7,004 nucleotides of DNA, from assembly GCA_021806355.1 (NCBI GenBank), contig JAJZXT010000166.1, positions 1 through 7,004 on the forward strand, read 5' to 3'. Positions 1 through 4,318 of this stretch are shown here, piece after piece. This stretch comes from Thermoplasmata archaeon (lineage in GTDB: Archaea > Thermoplasmatota > Thermoplasmata > Thermoplasmatales > Thermoplasmataceae). The notes under the pieces are model-generated. The model did not search any database. It had not been told where the DNA came from and saw only the letters and a list, made by a program, of their open reading frames with translations. Within the stretch, counting starts at the first letter, position 1, and every line of letters starts with the position of its first letter. The position numbers and the translations under genes are program-made.

Positions 1-1
1 A

Positions 2-61
2 ATCCTTTCGTGGGAAGTTGTCCCTTCAAAGGAGGATGTAGAAAAGCTACAAGGGAGTTAA
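2..61 (+). CDS. C-terminal fragment of an unidentified protein (5' end outside window)
   Basis: The window opens inside what is probably a + strand gene. Frame 2 reads ILSWEVVPSKEDVEKLQGS and then TAA at 59-61. The mix of hydrophobic, acidic and lysine residues and a charged tail look like a natural protein terminus. The other two + frames give less protein-like text. Only 19 residues are visible, so the family cannot be named. It would converge on the minus-strand Lrp operon that ends at 196. A small hairpin (108-125) and a T-run (138-142) downstream would suit its 3' end. Moderate to low confidence, resting on frame quality alone. Confidence 0.45.
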   Translation: MLSWEVVPSKEDVEKLQGS

Positions 62-107
62 ATATTTGTTCAACACAGCAGTTCGTTTTCATCCCACCCT
101 TGAAGAA

Positions 108-142
108 GTGAGTTTTCTCGCTCACGGTGATAAATCCTTTTT
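108..142 (+). terminator. Possible terminator of the upstream + strand gene
   Basis: GTGAG (108-112) and CTCAC (121-125) form a 5-bp hairpin with an 8-nt loop. A run of five T lies at 138-142. The stem is short and the T-run is 12 nt away, so the call is tentative. Its place after the stop codon at 61, in a convergent gap, supports it. Confidence 0.3.
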
Positions 143-145
143 CAT

Positions 146-179
146 GGTATCTAATTTATCTGATTTAATTGATGATACC
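146..179. repeat. Inverted repeat in convergent gap
   Basis: GGTATC (146-151) pairs perfectly with GATACC (174-179). AATT (153-156 and 167-170) can extend the stem past an asymmetric bulge. It lies 17 nt beyond the stop codon of the Lrp-type regulator, so it may be a 3'-end hairpin for that minus-strand operon. No T-run follows on that strand. Apart from this and the hairpin at 108-125, I see nothing in 62-195. Confidence 0.3.
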
Positions 180-195
180 TACTCAAACGGATTGA

Positions 196-600
196 CTATT
201 TCAATCTGATGAGAGTTTCTGTAGACCGTACTCCGGATATATTTCTTATTTCATCGACAATTGTGTTAATTTCTCCAATAAAAGAAGCCTTTACCCTGAT
301 TGCGATGTCTGTCTTTCCCGAAAATTCAAAAACTTCTTTAAACCTTTCCTTGAGTGTTCTTATTGTTTGCCCGGATTCTCGGGTATCAACTCTAACCAAT
401 ATGAGGGCGTCCTGACCCGCCTTCTTTGTAACAATCGTGAATTTCTCAATTATCCCATCATCCACAAGGCGTTTTATCCTTTTTCTTATAGTTCCTTCGG
501 AGACGCCCAATGAAAGTGCTATTTCAGTGTTAGTGGTCCTGCAGTTGTTCTGAAGAATTTCTAAGATCATCCGATCTCTTTCATCCATTTCCGGTTCCAT
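196..600 (-). CDS. Lrp/AsnC-family transcriptional regulator
   Basis: A 134-residue DNA-binding regulator of the feast/famine (Lrp/AsnC) family. Residues 5-55 form the N-terminal winged helix-turn-helix: MDERDRMILEIL, then a recognition helix around SEGTIRKRIKRL. Residues 64-134 form the alpha/beta RAM domain used for oligomerisation and small-ligand (usually amino-acid) sensing, with the typical G-x-x-D element (GKTD, 95-98). It is slightly shorter than the usual 145-160 residues but has both domains. The ATG at 600 is chosen because AAGGAGG lies six bases upstream; a second Met at residue 5 is less well placed. It follows the 92-residue gene by 19 nt in one operon, so it probably depends on the promoter at 920-927. 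Family assignment is secure. Ligand and targets are unknown. Confidence 0.93.
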   Translation of the reverse strand: MEPEMDERDRMILEILQNNCRTTNTEIALSLGVSEGTIRKRIKRLVDDGIIEKFTIVTKKAGQDALILVRVDTRESGQTIRTLKERFKEVFEFSGKTDIAIRVKASFIGEINTIVDEIRNISGVRSTETLIRLK

Positions 601-606
601 TGGGTA

Positions 607-613
607 CCCTCCT
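607..613 (-). promoter_or_regulatory. Ribosome binding site of the Lrp-type gene
   Basis: On the minus strand AAGGAGG lies six bases before the ATG at 600. It supports internal operon translation and decides this start over the in-frame Met four codons later. It contrasts with the leaderless first genes elsewhere in the window. Confidence 0.75.
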
Positions 614-619
614 TATCAA

Positions 620-898
620 TTATCTGTAAAGACCACTCTGCCCTTTGTCTCCTTCTTTGGGTTTTTTGCTTATAAGCTCTTTCGGTATATTATTCAACCT
701 AATGATATTGGTTGCCTGCACCATATATATGGGTAAACCGGTGTTAGGATCATTGCCATTCTTCATTATGGCAACAATCTCCATCTTGATCTGTATTTCT
801 GAACCATCACTAAGTTTTACCTTTACCCATTTTGGTTCATCCTCCACTGTAAAGTTAACAATTTCCCCATTATCGGGAAAACCTCCTTGATATACCAT
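620..898 (-). CDS. Conserved-looking hypothetical protein, 92 residues
   Basis: I do not recognise a family. The protein is soluble, with no signal peptide or membrane segment. Residues 1-70 alternate polar and hydrophobic positions (for example WVKVKLSDG and IQIKMEIVAIMKNG), as in a small beta-barrel or beta-sandwich. The last 20 residues are Lys/Glu/Gly-rich and probably disordered. There is no cysteine and no obvious catalytic motif. The start at 898 fits a TATA box centred 25 bp upstream, giving a leaderless mRNA. It is the first gene of an operon with the Lrp-type regulator 19 nt downstream, preceded by an SD. It may therefore act with, or be sensed alongside, that regulator's pathway, but this is inference from position only. 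Confidence 0.8.
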   Translation of the reverse strand: MVYQGGFPDNGEIVNFTVEDEPKWVKVKLSDGSEIQIKMEIVAIMKNGNDPNTGLPIYMVQATNIIRLNNIPKELISKKPKEGDKGQSGLYR

Positions 899-919
899 AA
901 TGACGAAATCCGTTAAGAG

Positions 920-927
920 TATTTAAG
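920..927 (-). promoter_or_regulatory. TATA box of the hypothetical-Lrp operon
   Basis: CTTAAATA on the minus strand is centred 25-26 bp before the A of the ATG at 898. That is the spacing expected when transcription begins at the start codon (leaderless). Confidence 0.65.
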
Positions 928-953
928 TAATCATTTTTTCGATTCCTTTCTTC

Positions 954-965
954 TTGATATATCAA
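954..965. promoter_or_regulatory. 12-bp perfect palindrome between divergent promoters (candidate operator)
   Basis: TTGATATATCAA is perfectly self-complementary. It sits between the minus-strand TATA box at 920-927 and the + strand TATA box at 994-1001, so one bound dimer could affect both units. The Lrp-type regulator is an obvious but unproven candidate. In AT-rich DNA a 12-bp palindrome of this composition can occur by chance. Confidence 0.35.
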
Positions 966-993
966 ATATTTTGGCTGAATCCATGATTCGAAA

Positions 994-1001
994 CTTAAAT
1001 A
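994..1001 (+). promoter_or_regulatory. TATA box for the tRNA-Leu leader transcript
   Basis: CTTAAATA, the same octamer as at 920-927 on the other strand, would place a transcription start near 1020-1024. No comparable TATA box lies at the usual distance (about 1090) before the tRNA itself. It therefore probably drives a precursor that includes the tRNA. Confidence 0.5.
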
Positions 1002-1021
1002 AAGCGAAATAACATGAAGCG

Positions 1022-1116
1022 CATTGCCAGTGCGGTTGATGGAAATAGCAAAAATTCCTGTTTCGTTGAAACTGGCATCAGTTTACCTCTTGAGTGATGT
1101 GGTAAACTCTCCAAAT
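1022..1116 (+). ncRNA. Structured leader RNA upstream of tRNA-Leu
   Basis: No ORF is credible here, but pairing is dense. TGCCAGT (1025-1031) pairs with ACTGGCA (1071-1077). Inside, GGAA (1041-1044) can pair with TTCC (1055-1058), and GTTTC (1060-1064) with GAAAC (1068-1072), the last competing with the outer stem for two bases. A separate perfect hairpin joins GTTTACC (1081-1087) to GGTAAAC (1101-1107). It begins at the predicted start site and ends next to the tRNA. It could be a 5' leader removed by RNase P or a small RNA sharing the precursor. I found no convincing C/D or H/ACA box set. Confidence 0.4.
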
Positions 1117-1201
1117 GCGAGGGTTGCAGAGTCTGGTCAAATGTGCAGGACTTAAGATTCTGTCCCGTTGGGGTTCGTGGGTTCAAATCCCATCCCTCGC
1201 A
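1117..1201 (+). tRNA. tRNA-Leu (anticodon UAA)
   Basis: An 85-nt class II tRNA. Acceptor stem GCGAGGG (1117-1123) pairs with CCCTCGC (1194-1200), followed by discriminator A1201. The D arm begins GCA (1126-1128) and closes with TGT (1142-1144). The anticodon stem CAGGA/TTCTG (1146-1150/1158-1162) encloses loop CTTAAGA with anticodon TAA at 1153-1155. A long variable arm (1163-1176, CCC/GGG core) marks the Leu/Ser class. The T arm is GTGGG-TTCAAAT-CCCAT (1177-1193). There is no intron and CCA is not encoded, as usual in archaea. It reads UUA codons (and UUG if wobble-modified). Confidence 0.95.
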
Positions 1202-1202
1202 C

Positions 1203-1208
1203 TTTTTT
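1203..1208 (+). terminator. T6 terminator after tRNA-Leu
   Basis: Six T residues start two bases after the discriminator base. Archaeal RNA polymerase terminates on such runs without needing a hairpin. Confidence 0.7.
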
Positions 1209-1272
1209 CTATCGGAAAGCCTTTATAAGCAATTCAACAGAAAAAAGATTCACAATTTTAGAGGTGCAAGAG

Positions 1273-1328
1273 TTTTCCCTGCTAGATTCGGAACTGAGTC
1301 GCGCATTCACTTCTTTTTGCAGGGAGAA
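1273..1328. repeat. Long-loop inverted repeat between tRNA and methyltransferase
   Basis: TTTTCCCTGC (1273-1282) can pair over ten positions with GCAGGGAGAA (1319-1328), with one G-U, around a 36-nt loop ending in T5. A + strand TATA-like TTTATAAG (1220-1227) lies about 50 bp upstream, so a short RNA is conceivable. No protein-like frame exists in 1202-1380. It could also be a 3' structure for the minus-strand methyltransferase. Confidence 0.25.
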
Positions 1329-1380
1329 ATCATATCCGATGATAGTGAACCGCAATTGATCATTCAATGCAGAATAGTGT

Positions 1381-2442
1381 TTATGAATCGCAGTATGAAA
1401 TCCTGAATTCGGCGTTAAAAATTGAGGAACTCTTTGTTTGATGAATATCCTGTATTTTATTCATCGTTATCCACTGTTCATTACTGGTAACCACGGGGGT
1501 TCCCAATGGACGGTTAAAATATTCCAGGTTCCTATTCTTCTTCTCCATAATGAATGAACTGTGCCTGAGAATTCGTTCATCGATTAGCCTGTTTAAGTCG
1601 TTTTGAGCAGAATTGACGTTATTGCGGCAGCGATTAAGGTAATTCTCGTCAATTTCCACTGCCAATGAATTCCTTCTTAGAAGCATTGCTGCAGTTGACG
1701 TGGTTCCCTCTCCAGCGAAAGGATCAAGCACCGTATCCCCTATGATTGAGAACATTGCTATCAATCTTAAAGGAATCTCGATGGGAAATCCGGCGCTCCT
1801 CTTTCTGCTGCCGTCGTTGACGAGTTCCTGCCTCTTTCCTACTATTCCCTTCCATATTTCAGAGAACCATTCATTTCTCTCTTCCCAGAAAATTGAACTT
1901 TCATATCTCAATGGCTTTTCGGCTTTAGTAAACTCCCTTCTTCCCCCCTTCCTGAATATCAATATGTTTTCATGCTCCATTTTAACATAAGCACTCACAG
2001 GCAATGTTCCGGAACCTAAGAATTTATTAGGAGAATTCGTAGGTTTGCTCCATATTATTGATGGAAGAAAAGACATCCCCATACTCAACATCTTTGATAT
2101 GATTCTTGAGTGGGAAGGATAAAGCTGAAAATTCCCTCCAACGGTTCTTGCAGAATCACCAATAACAATGCACATAATTCCGCCGTCATCCAATGTTCTG
2201 AAGCATTCCTGCCAAACTTTATCGAGTTCTGTATGCATCATTTCAAACGCAGCCATTGTATTCCCAGACTTGAGATTGCTCTGAATGTCATTATTCATTG
2301 AGGAAAAGAGGTCATCCCACATTTCTATCATTGGATATGGCGGAGAAGTGACAACAAGATTCACGCTCTTATCCCGTATTAAAGACAAGTCTCGTGAATC
2401 GCCTAAGATGATTTTATGCAAAGTTTCTTCCACTTGTGGCAT
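1381..2442 (-). CDS. Solitary beta-class DNA methyltransferase, probably N4-cytosine, CTAG-type
   Basis: A 353-residue enzyme that transfers a methyl group from SAM to DNA. Motif IV, TSPPY (residues 32-36), precedes motif I, DPFAGEGTT (240-248), which is the beta-class order; motif II contains AVEID near 261-265. SPPY is typical of N4-cytosine enzymes. From memory, the extended motif TSPPYPMIEMWDD matches archaeal CTAG methylases (MthZI/Zim group); the target site is therefore inference. The middle (about 100-235) would recognise the target. I start at the ATG at 2442 because a TATA box is centred 25 bp upstream. A longer reading frame to 2541 adds 33 residues unlike the family and lies upstream of that promoter. 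No restriction endonuclease is nearby, so it appears to be an orphan acting in genome marking or protection. Confidence 0.9.
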   Translation of the reverse strand: MPQVEETLHKIILGDSRDLSLIRDKSVNLVVTSPPYPMIEMWDDLFSSMNNDIQSNLKSGNTMAAFEMMHTELDKVWQECFRTLDDGGIMCIVIGDSARTVGGNFQLYPSHSRIISKMLSMGMSFLPSIIWSKPTNSPNKFLGSGTLPVSAYVKMEHENILIFRKGGRREFTKAEKPLRYESSIFWEERNEWFSEIWKGIVGKRQELVNDGSRKRSAGFPIEIPLRLIAMFSIIGDTVLDPFAGEGTTSTAAMLLRRNSLAVEIDENYLNRCRNNVNSAQNDLNRLIDERILRHSSFIMEKKNRNLEYFNRPLGTPVVTSNEQWITMNKIQDIHQTKSSSIFNAEFRISYCDS

Positions 2443-2463
2443 TGCACTTTGATTATGTTCTAG

Positions 2464-2471
2464 ATATATAA
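2464..2471 (-). promoter_or_regulatory. TATA box of the methyltransferase gene
   Basis: TTATATAT on the minus strand is centred 25-26 bp before the ATG at 2442, predicting a leaderless mRNA. A CTAG (2460-2463) directly abuts the box on its downstream side, between it and the transcription start. Confidence 0.7.
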
Positions 2472-2482
2472 TTTTCACAAAG

Positions 2483-2537
2483 ATGATGCGATATCCCTTC
2501 CTAACAAAATAAAATCCAAAAAAAGCCCGGGCATCAT
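2483..2537. repeat. Inverted repeat and GC palindrome between divergent promoters
   Basis: ATGATGC (2483-2489) and GCATCAT (2531-2537) are perfect inverted copies. The palindrome GCCCGGGC (2525-2532), striking in this AT-rich gap, overlaps the second copy. They lie between the TATA boxes of the methyltransferase and acetyltransferase genes. They could be regulator sites. Read on the minus strand, the GC palindrome is followed by T7, which might stop antisense transcription. Confidence 0.25.
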
Positions 2538-2542
2538 GCACT

Positions 2543-2550
2543 TTTATATA
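2543..2550 (+). promoter_or_regulatory. TATA box of the acetyltransferase gene
   Basis: TTTATATA is centred 25-26 bp before the GTG at 2572. This supports a leaderless transcript starting with GTG. Confidence 0.7.
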
Positions 2551-2571
2551 TCAAAGTTTCATTAGAAGCCT

Positions 2572-3111
2572 GTGGAACGAATATTGCTTGCATCAGGGGA
2601 TGTTAAATTAGAATCGCCATTGAAACTTGAGGATGCAGGAAAATTAGCATCTCTGGCAAACGATCCGAGTATTTCCCAAACCATAGGTTCTGCAGGCTTT
2701 CCTTATCCATACACCGAAGAGGATGCAAGGTGGTTTATTGAAAAGAACCGGATTGAGATTGATAGGCCATTCATCATTGATTGGTTCATAATATACAAGA
2801 ATGAACCTGTGGGCATCATAGGATTGAAAGATATCGATTATGAAAATAAACGTGCACATGTAGGATACTGGGTAAATTCAAGGTATAGAAATAAAGGAAT
2901 AGCGGGAGGATCGCTTCGGCTGGTTGTTGACTATTCTTATAGAACCCTCAAAATGCACAGGTTATACACTTCAGTGATGCATAACAATCCTTCCTCCATG
3001 AGAGTTCTCATCAAGAATGGATTCTCCATTGAAGGCATTGAAAAGGATTCAATTTTCCTCAAAGGCAAATTTTATGATATGATAAAATTCGGCCTCATTT
3101 TTAGGGATTAG
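2572..3111 (+). CDS. GNAT-family N-acetyltransferase, RimJ/RimL-like
   Basis: A 179-residue cytosolic enzyme expected to move an acetyl group from acetyl-CoA to an amine such as a protein N-terminus, small molecule or antibiotic. The GNAT core is visible: a beta strand with EPVGIIGL (78-85), then VGYWV (97-101), then the acetyl-CoA pyrophosphate loop RNKGIA (106-111, the R/Q-x-x-G-x-G/A motif). Next come HRLYTSV (129-135), N138-N139 and the IKNGF element (147-151), and a C-terminal F-x-G-K-F-Y-D strand. The order and the ending fit the Acetyltransf_3/RimJ-RimL group. The start is GTG, supported by TATA spacing and the lack of a better ATG. It is transcribed divergently from the methyltransferase. 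The substrate cannot be told from sequence. Confidence 0.9.
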   Translation: MERILLASGDVKLESPLKLEDAGKLASLANDPSISQTIGSAGFPYPYTEEDARWFIEKNRIEIDRPFIIDWFIIYKNEPVGIIGLKDIDYENKRAHVGYWVNSRYRNKGIAGGSLRLVVDYSYRTLKMHRLYTSVMHNNPSSMRVLIKNGFSIEGIEKDSIFLKGKFYDMIKFGLIFRD

Positions 3112-3154
3112 ATCATAAACATCTAGCTAACCTCAATGTTATCTGGTAAAAGGA

Positions 3155-3198
3155 ATGATATTTTATTTTTATATATAAAAATGATATTAGCTATCATG
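3155..3198. promoter_or_regulatory. Promoter and candidate operator of the yceI-like gene
   Basis: TATA box TTTATATA (3168-3175) lies within a 16-bp palindrome of T5-ATATAT-A5 (3166-3181) and is centred 24-25 bp before the ATG at 3196. ATGATATT occurs as a direct repeat at 3155-3162 and 3181-3188, flanking the box. The downstream copy forms the perfect dyad ATGATA-TTAGC-TATCAT (3181-3197) across the predicted start site and the first two bases of the start codon. A protein bound there would block initiation. Which protein binds is unknown. Confidence 0.5.
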
Positions 3199-3744
3199 GA
3201 AATAGCAAAAAATGAAGAGATAAGAAAGTGGAGCATTGATAAGGAGCATTCGAGTATTGAGTTTACTGTAAGGCACATGATGATATCACACGTCAGCGGC
3301 AGGTTCAAGAAATTTAGTGTGATTGGGATCGAGGATTTGTCAAACGTAGAAAAATCATCTGTTACGGTAACTATCGATTCTGCCAGTATAGAGACAGGAA
3401 ATGAAGACCGGAACAATCATCTAAAATCACCTGACTTCCTCAATGTTGGAACCTTTCCGGAAATAGTCTTCAAAAGTTCTTCCATTAAGAAAAATGGAGA
3501 CAATTTCAAAATTTCTGGGGATCTCAAGATTAGAGACGTTGTTAAGGCACACACCTTTGAGGTTGAAAGGAATGGCCCGATAACCGATCCATATGGAAAG
3601 TTAAGGCAGGGAATATCACTGGTGGGCGCCATAAACAGAAAGGAATATGGCCTCGTATGGAACATGGTTCTGGAAGGTGGAGGAGTAATGGTCGGGGAAT
3701 CCATAAAGATCAATATTAACCTGGAACTCGTAAAGATGGACTGA
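3196..3744 (+). CDS. YceI-family lipocalin-like protein (cytosolic form)
   Basis: A 182-residue YceI-domain protein. The family folds as an extended antiparallel beta-barrel that binds polyisoprenoids or similar amphiphiles in bacterial structures. The whole domain is present: KWSIDKEHSSIEFTVRHM (11-28), the D-R-N-x-H-L-x-S-x-D-F segment (71-81), FPEIVFKS (87-94), and the closing INRKEYGLVWN (146-156) with GGGVMVGESIKI (161-172). No signal peptide is present, so unlike periplasmic YceI it probably stays in the cytosol. I chose the ATG at 3196 because the TATA box is 24-25 bp upstream. A longer frame from 3136 would add 20 hydrophobic residues encoded by the promoter itself. It is not in an obvious operon with the acetyltransferase 84 nt upstream. 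Its ligand here, perhaps a quinone or isoprenoid lipid, is inference. Confidence 0.93.
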   Translation: MEIAKNEEIRKWSIDKEHSSIEFTVRHMMISHVSGRFKKFSVIGIEDLSNVEKSSVTVTIDSASIETGNEDRNNHLKSPDFLNVGTFPEIVFKSSSIKKNGDNFKISGDLKIRDVVKAHTFEVERNGPITDPYGKLRQGISLVGAINRKEYGLVWNMVLEGGGVMVGESIKININLELVKMD

Positions 3745-3747
3745 TTC

Positions 3748-3760
3748 CATCTTTTCTATT
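3748..3760 (+). terminator. T-rich end of the yceI-like gene (weak)
   Basis: CCATCTTTTCTATT follows the stop codon within 20 nt and contains T4 plus further T residues. It is a weak archaeal T-rich terminator candidate without a hairpin. Readthrough into the small ORF at 3789 is possible. Confidence 0.25.
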
Positions 3761-3788
3761 AAATTCTGTTTTGCCAAGGAGATTTCAT

Positions 3789-3839
3789 ATGAACTTCGCC
3801 TTTCAGGGAAGTTGCCTGAATGCTAATCCGACGATATAA
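3789..3839 (+). CDS. Possible 16-residue small ORF with strong ribosome binding site
   Basis: ATG at 3789 is preceded by AAGGAG (3776-3781) with a 7-nt spacer, an ideal arrangement. It encodes MNFAFQGSCLNANPTI and ends with TAA at 3837-3839, 11 nt before a perfect 10-bp hairpin. No promoter of its own is clear, so it would be read from the yceI transcript, 44 nt after that stop codon. The peptide is too short to classify. It may be translated as a peptide or serve as a regulatory uORF. The call rests only on SD quality and position, and could be chance. Confidence 0.25.
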   Translation: MNFAFQGSCLNANPTI

Positions 3840-3850
3840 CGATTGGATCA

Positions 3851-3873
3851 CCTTCATCAACGGTTGATGAAGG
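3851..3873. terminator. Perfect 10-bp inverted repeat upstream of hxlR-like gene
   Basis: CCTTCATCAA (3851-3860) and TTGATGAAGG (3864-3873) are perfect inverted copies around CGG. Followed by TTTCCCCC, it could end the yceI transcript. Placed just upstream of the TATA box at 3888-3896, it could equally be a regulator site. The two roles cannot be separated by sequence alone. Confidence 0.45.
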
Positions 3874-3887
3874 TTTCCCCCATAGGA

Positions 3888-3896
3888 GTTAAATAT
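3888..3896 (+). promoter_or_regulatory. TATA box of the hxlR-aldehyde dehydrogenase operon
   Basis: GTTAAATAT is centred about 28 bp before the GTG at 3920, predicting transcription from roughly 3917-3920 directly at the operator dyad. Confidence 0.6.
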
Positions 3897-3903
3897 GAAT
3901 ATT

Positions 3904-3922
3904 CACTATCAATCTGATAGTG
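3904..3922. promoter_or_regulatory. 19-bp dyad over the hxlR start codon (probable autoregulatory operator)
   Basis: CACTATCAATCTGATAGTG has perfect 8-bp arms (CACTATCA/TGATAGTG) around a 3-nt centre. It lies just downstream of the TATA box, covers the predicted transcription start and includes the GTG start codon at 3920-3922. HxlR-family dimers bind such dyads, and many repress their own operons. That this protein binds here is inference. Confidence 0.6.
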
Positions 3923-4318
3923 TTGAGGAAATTGAATGAAATGAATGTAGAAACTGTCAATGCCTCTCCAGATTGCCCTATTGTCAAGTCTATCCGGCTC
4001 ATCGGTGGTGAATGGAATCTCATAATTATAAGGCACTTAAGCGACGAGTCAAAGGGGTTCAATGAGCTTCTCAAGAACGCTGTGAATATCAGCCCGAGAA
4101 CATTGTCAAGAACATTAAAATACCTTGAGGAGCAGGAATTTGTATCTAGAGAAGTCGTCTCTACCAGGCCATTTAGGGTAAAATATAATCTAACGGAGAA
4201 GGGAAAAGCATTAAAGTTTGCACTCAATGATTTGAGGGAATGGGGAGAAAAATGGGCTGAGCCTATCCACCCTCAGGAGGCAAAAATTTTATCAAGTGAT
4301 TCAGGTGTTCGGTCATGA
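3920..4318 (+). CDS. HxlR-family winged-helix transcriptional regulator
   Basis: A 132-residue (or 125-residue) MarR-like regulator of the HxlR group, which acts as a DNA-binding dimer. The family signature is clear: DCPIVKSIRLIGGEWNLII (18-36), the helix around FNELL, the recognition helix in ISPRTLSRTLKYLEE (57-71), and the wing followed by VKYNLTEKGKAL (87-98). It has a single cysteine, C19. This is the conserved N-terminal position that senses electrophiles, aldehydes or oxidants in several bacterial relatives. GTG at 3920 fits a nearly leaderless start; ATG at 3941, with GAGG 12 nt upstream, is the alternative. Its stop overlaps the aldehyde dehydrogenase start by 4 bp (ATGA). It probably represses this operon through the dyad at its 5' end and is relieved by an aldehyde-type signal, which is inference. 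Confidence 0.92.
   Translation: MLRKLNEMNVETVNASPDCPIVKSIRLIGGEWNLIIIRHLSDESKGFNELLKNAVNISPRTLSRTLKYLEEQEFVSREVVSTRPFRVKYNLTEKGKALKFALNDLREWGEKWAEPIHPQEAKILSSDSGVRS

Noticed and set aside
1022..1116. C/D or H/ACA guide RNA in the tRNA leader
   Set aside because: UGAUGG and GUGAUG are box C-like, but no matching CUGA boxes or a correctly placed ACA follow.
1117..1201. tRNA-Leu as an integration site for a mobile element carrying the methyltransferase
   Set aside because: No repeat of the tRNA 3' end was seen elsewhere in the window and no integrase is present.
1340..1349. TGATAGTGAA, identical to a half-site plus flank of the hxlR dyad
   Set aside because: It has no second half-site and no promoter with a gene behind it; treated as a chance match in AT-rich DNA.
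1143..1406. Open frames running through tRNA-Leu and the following gap
   Set aside because: They overlap the tRNA and show no protein-like composition or ribosome site.
2443..2541. 33-codon N-terminal extension of the methyltransferase frame
   Set aside because: It is the translation of its own promoter region, includes the TATA box and lies upstream of the predicted start site; the family-like sequence begins just after residue 34 of the long frame.
3136..3195. 20-codon hydrophobic N-terminal extension of YceI, which could be mistaken for a signal or membrane segment
   Set aside because: It is encoded by the TATA-containing palindrome, and leaderless spacing points to ATG 3196.
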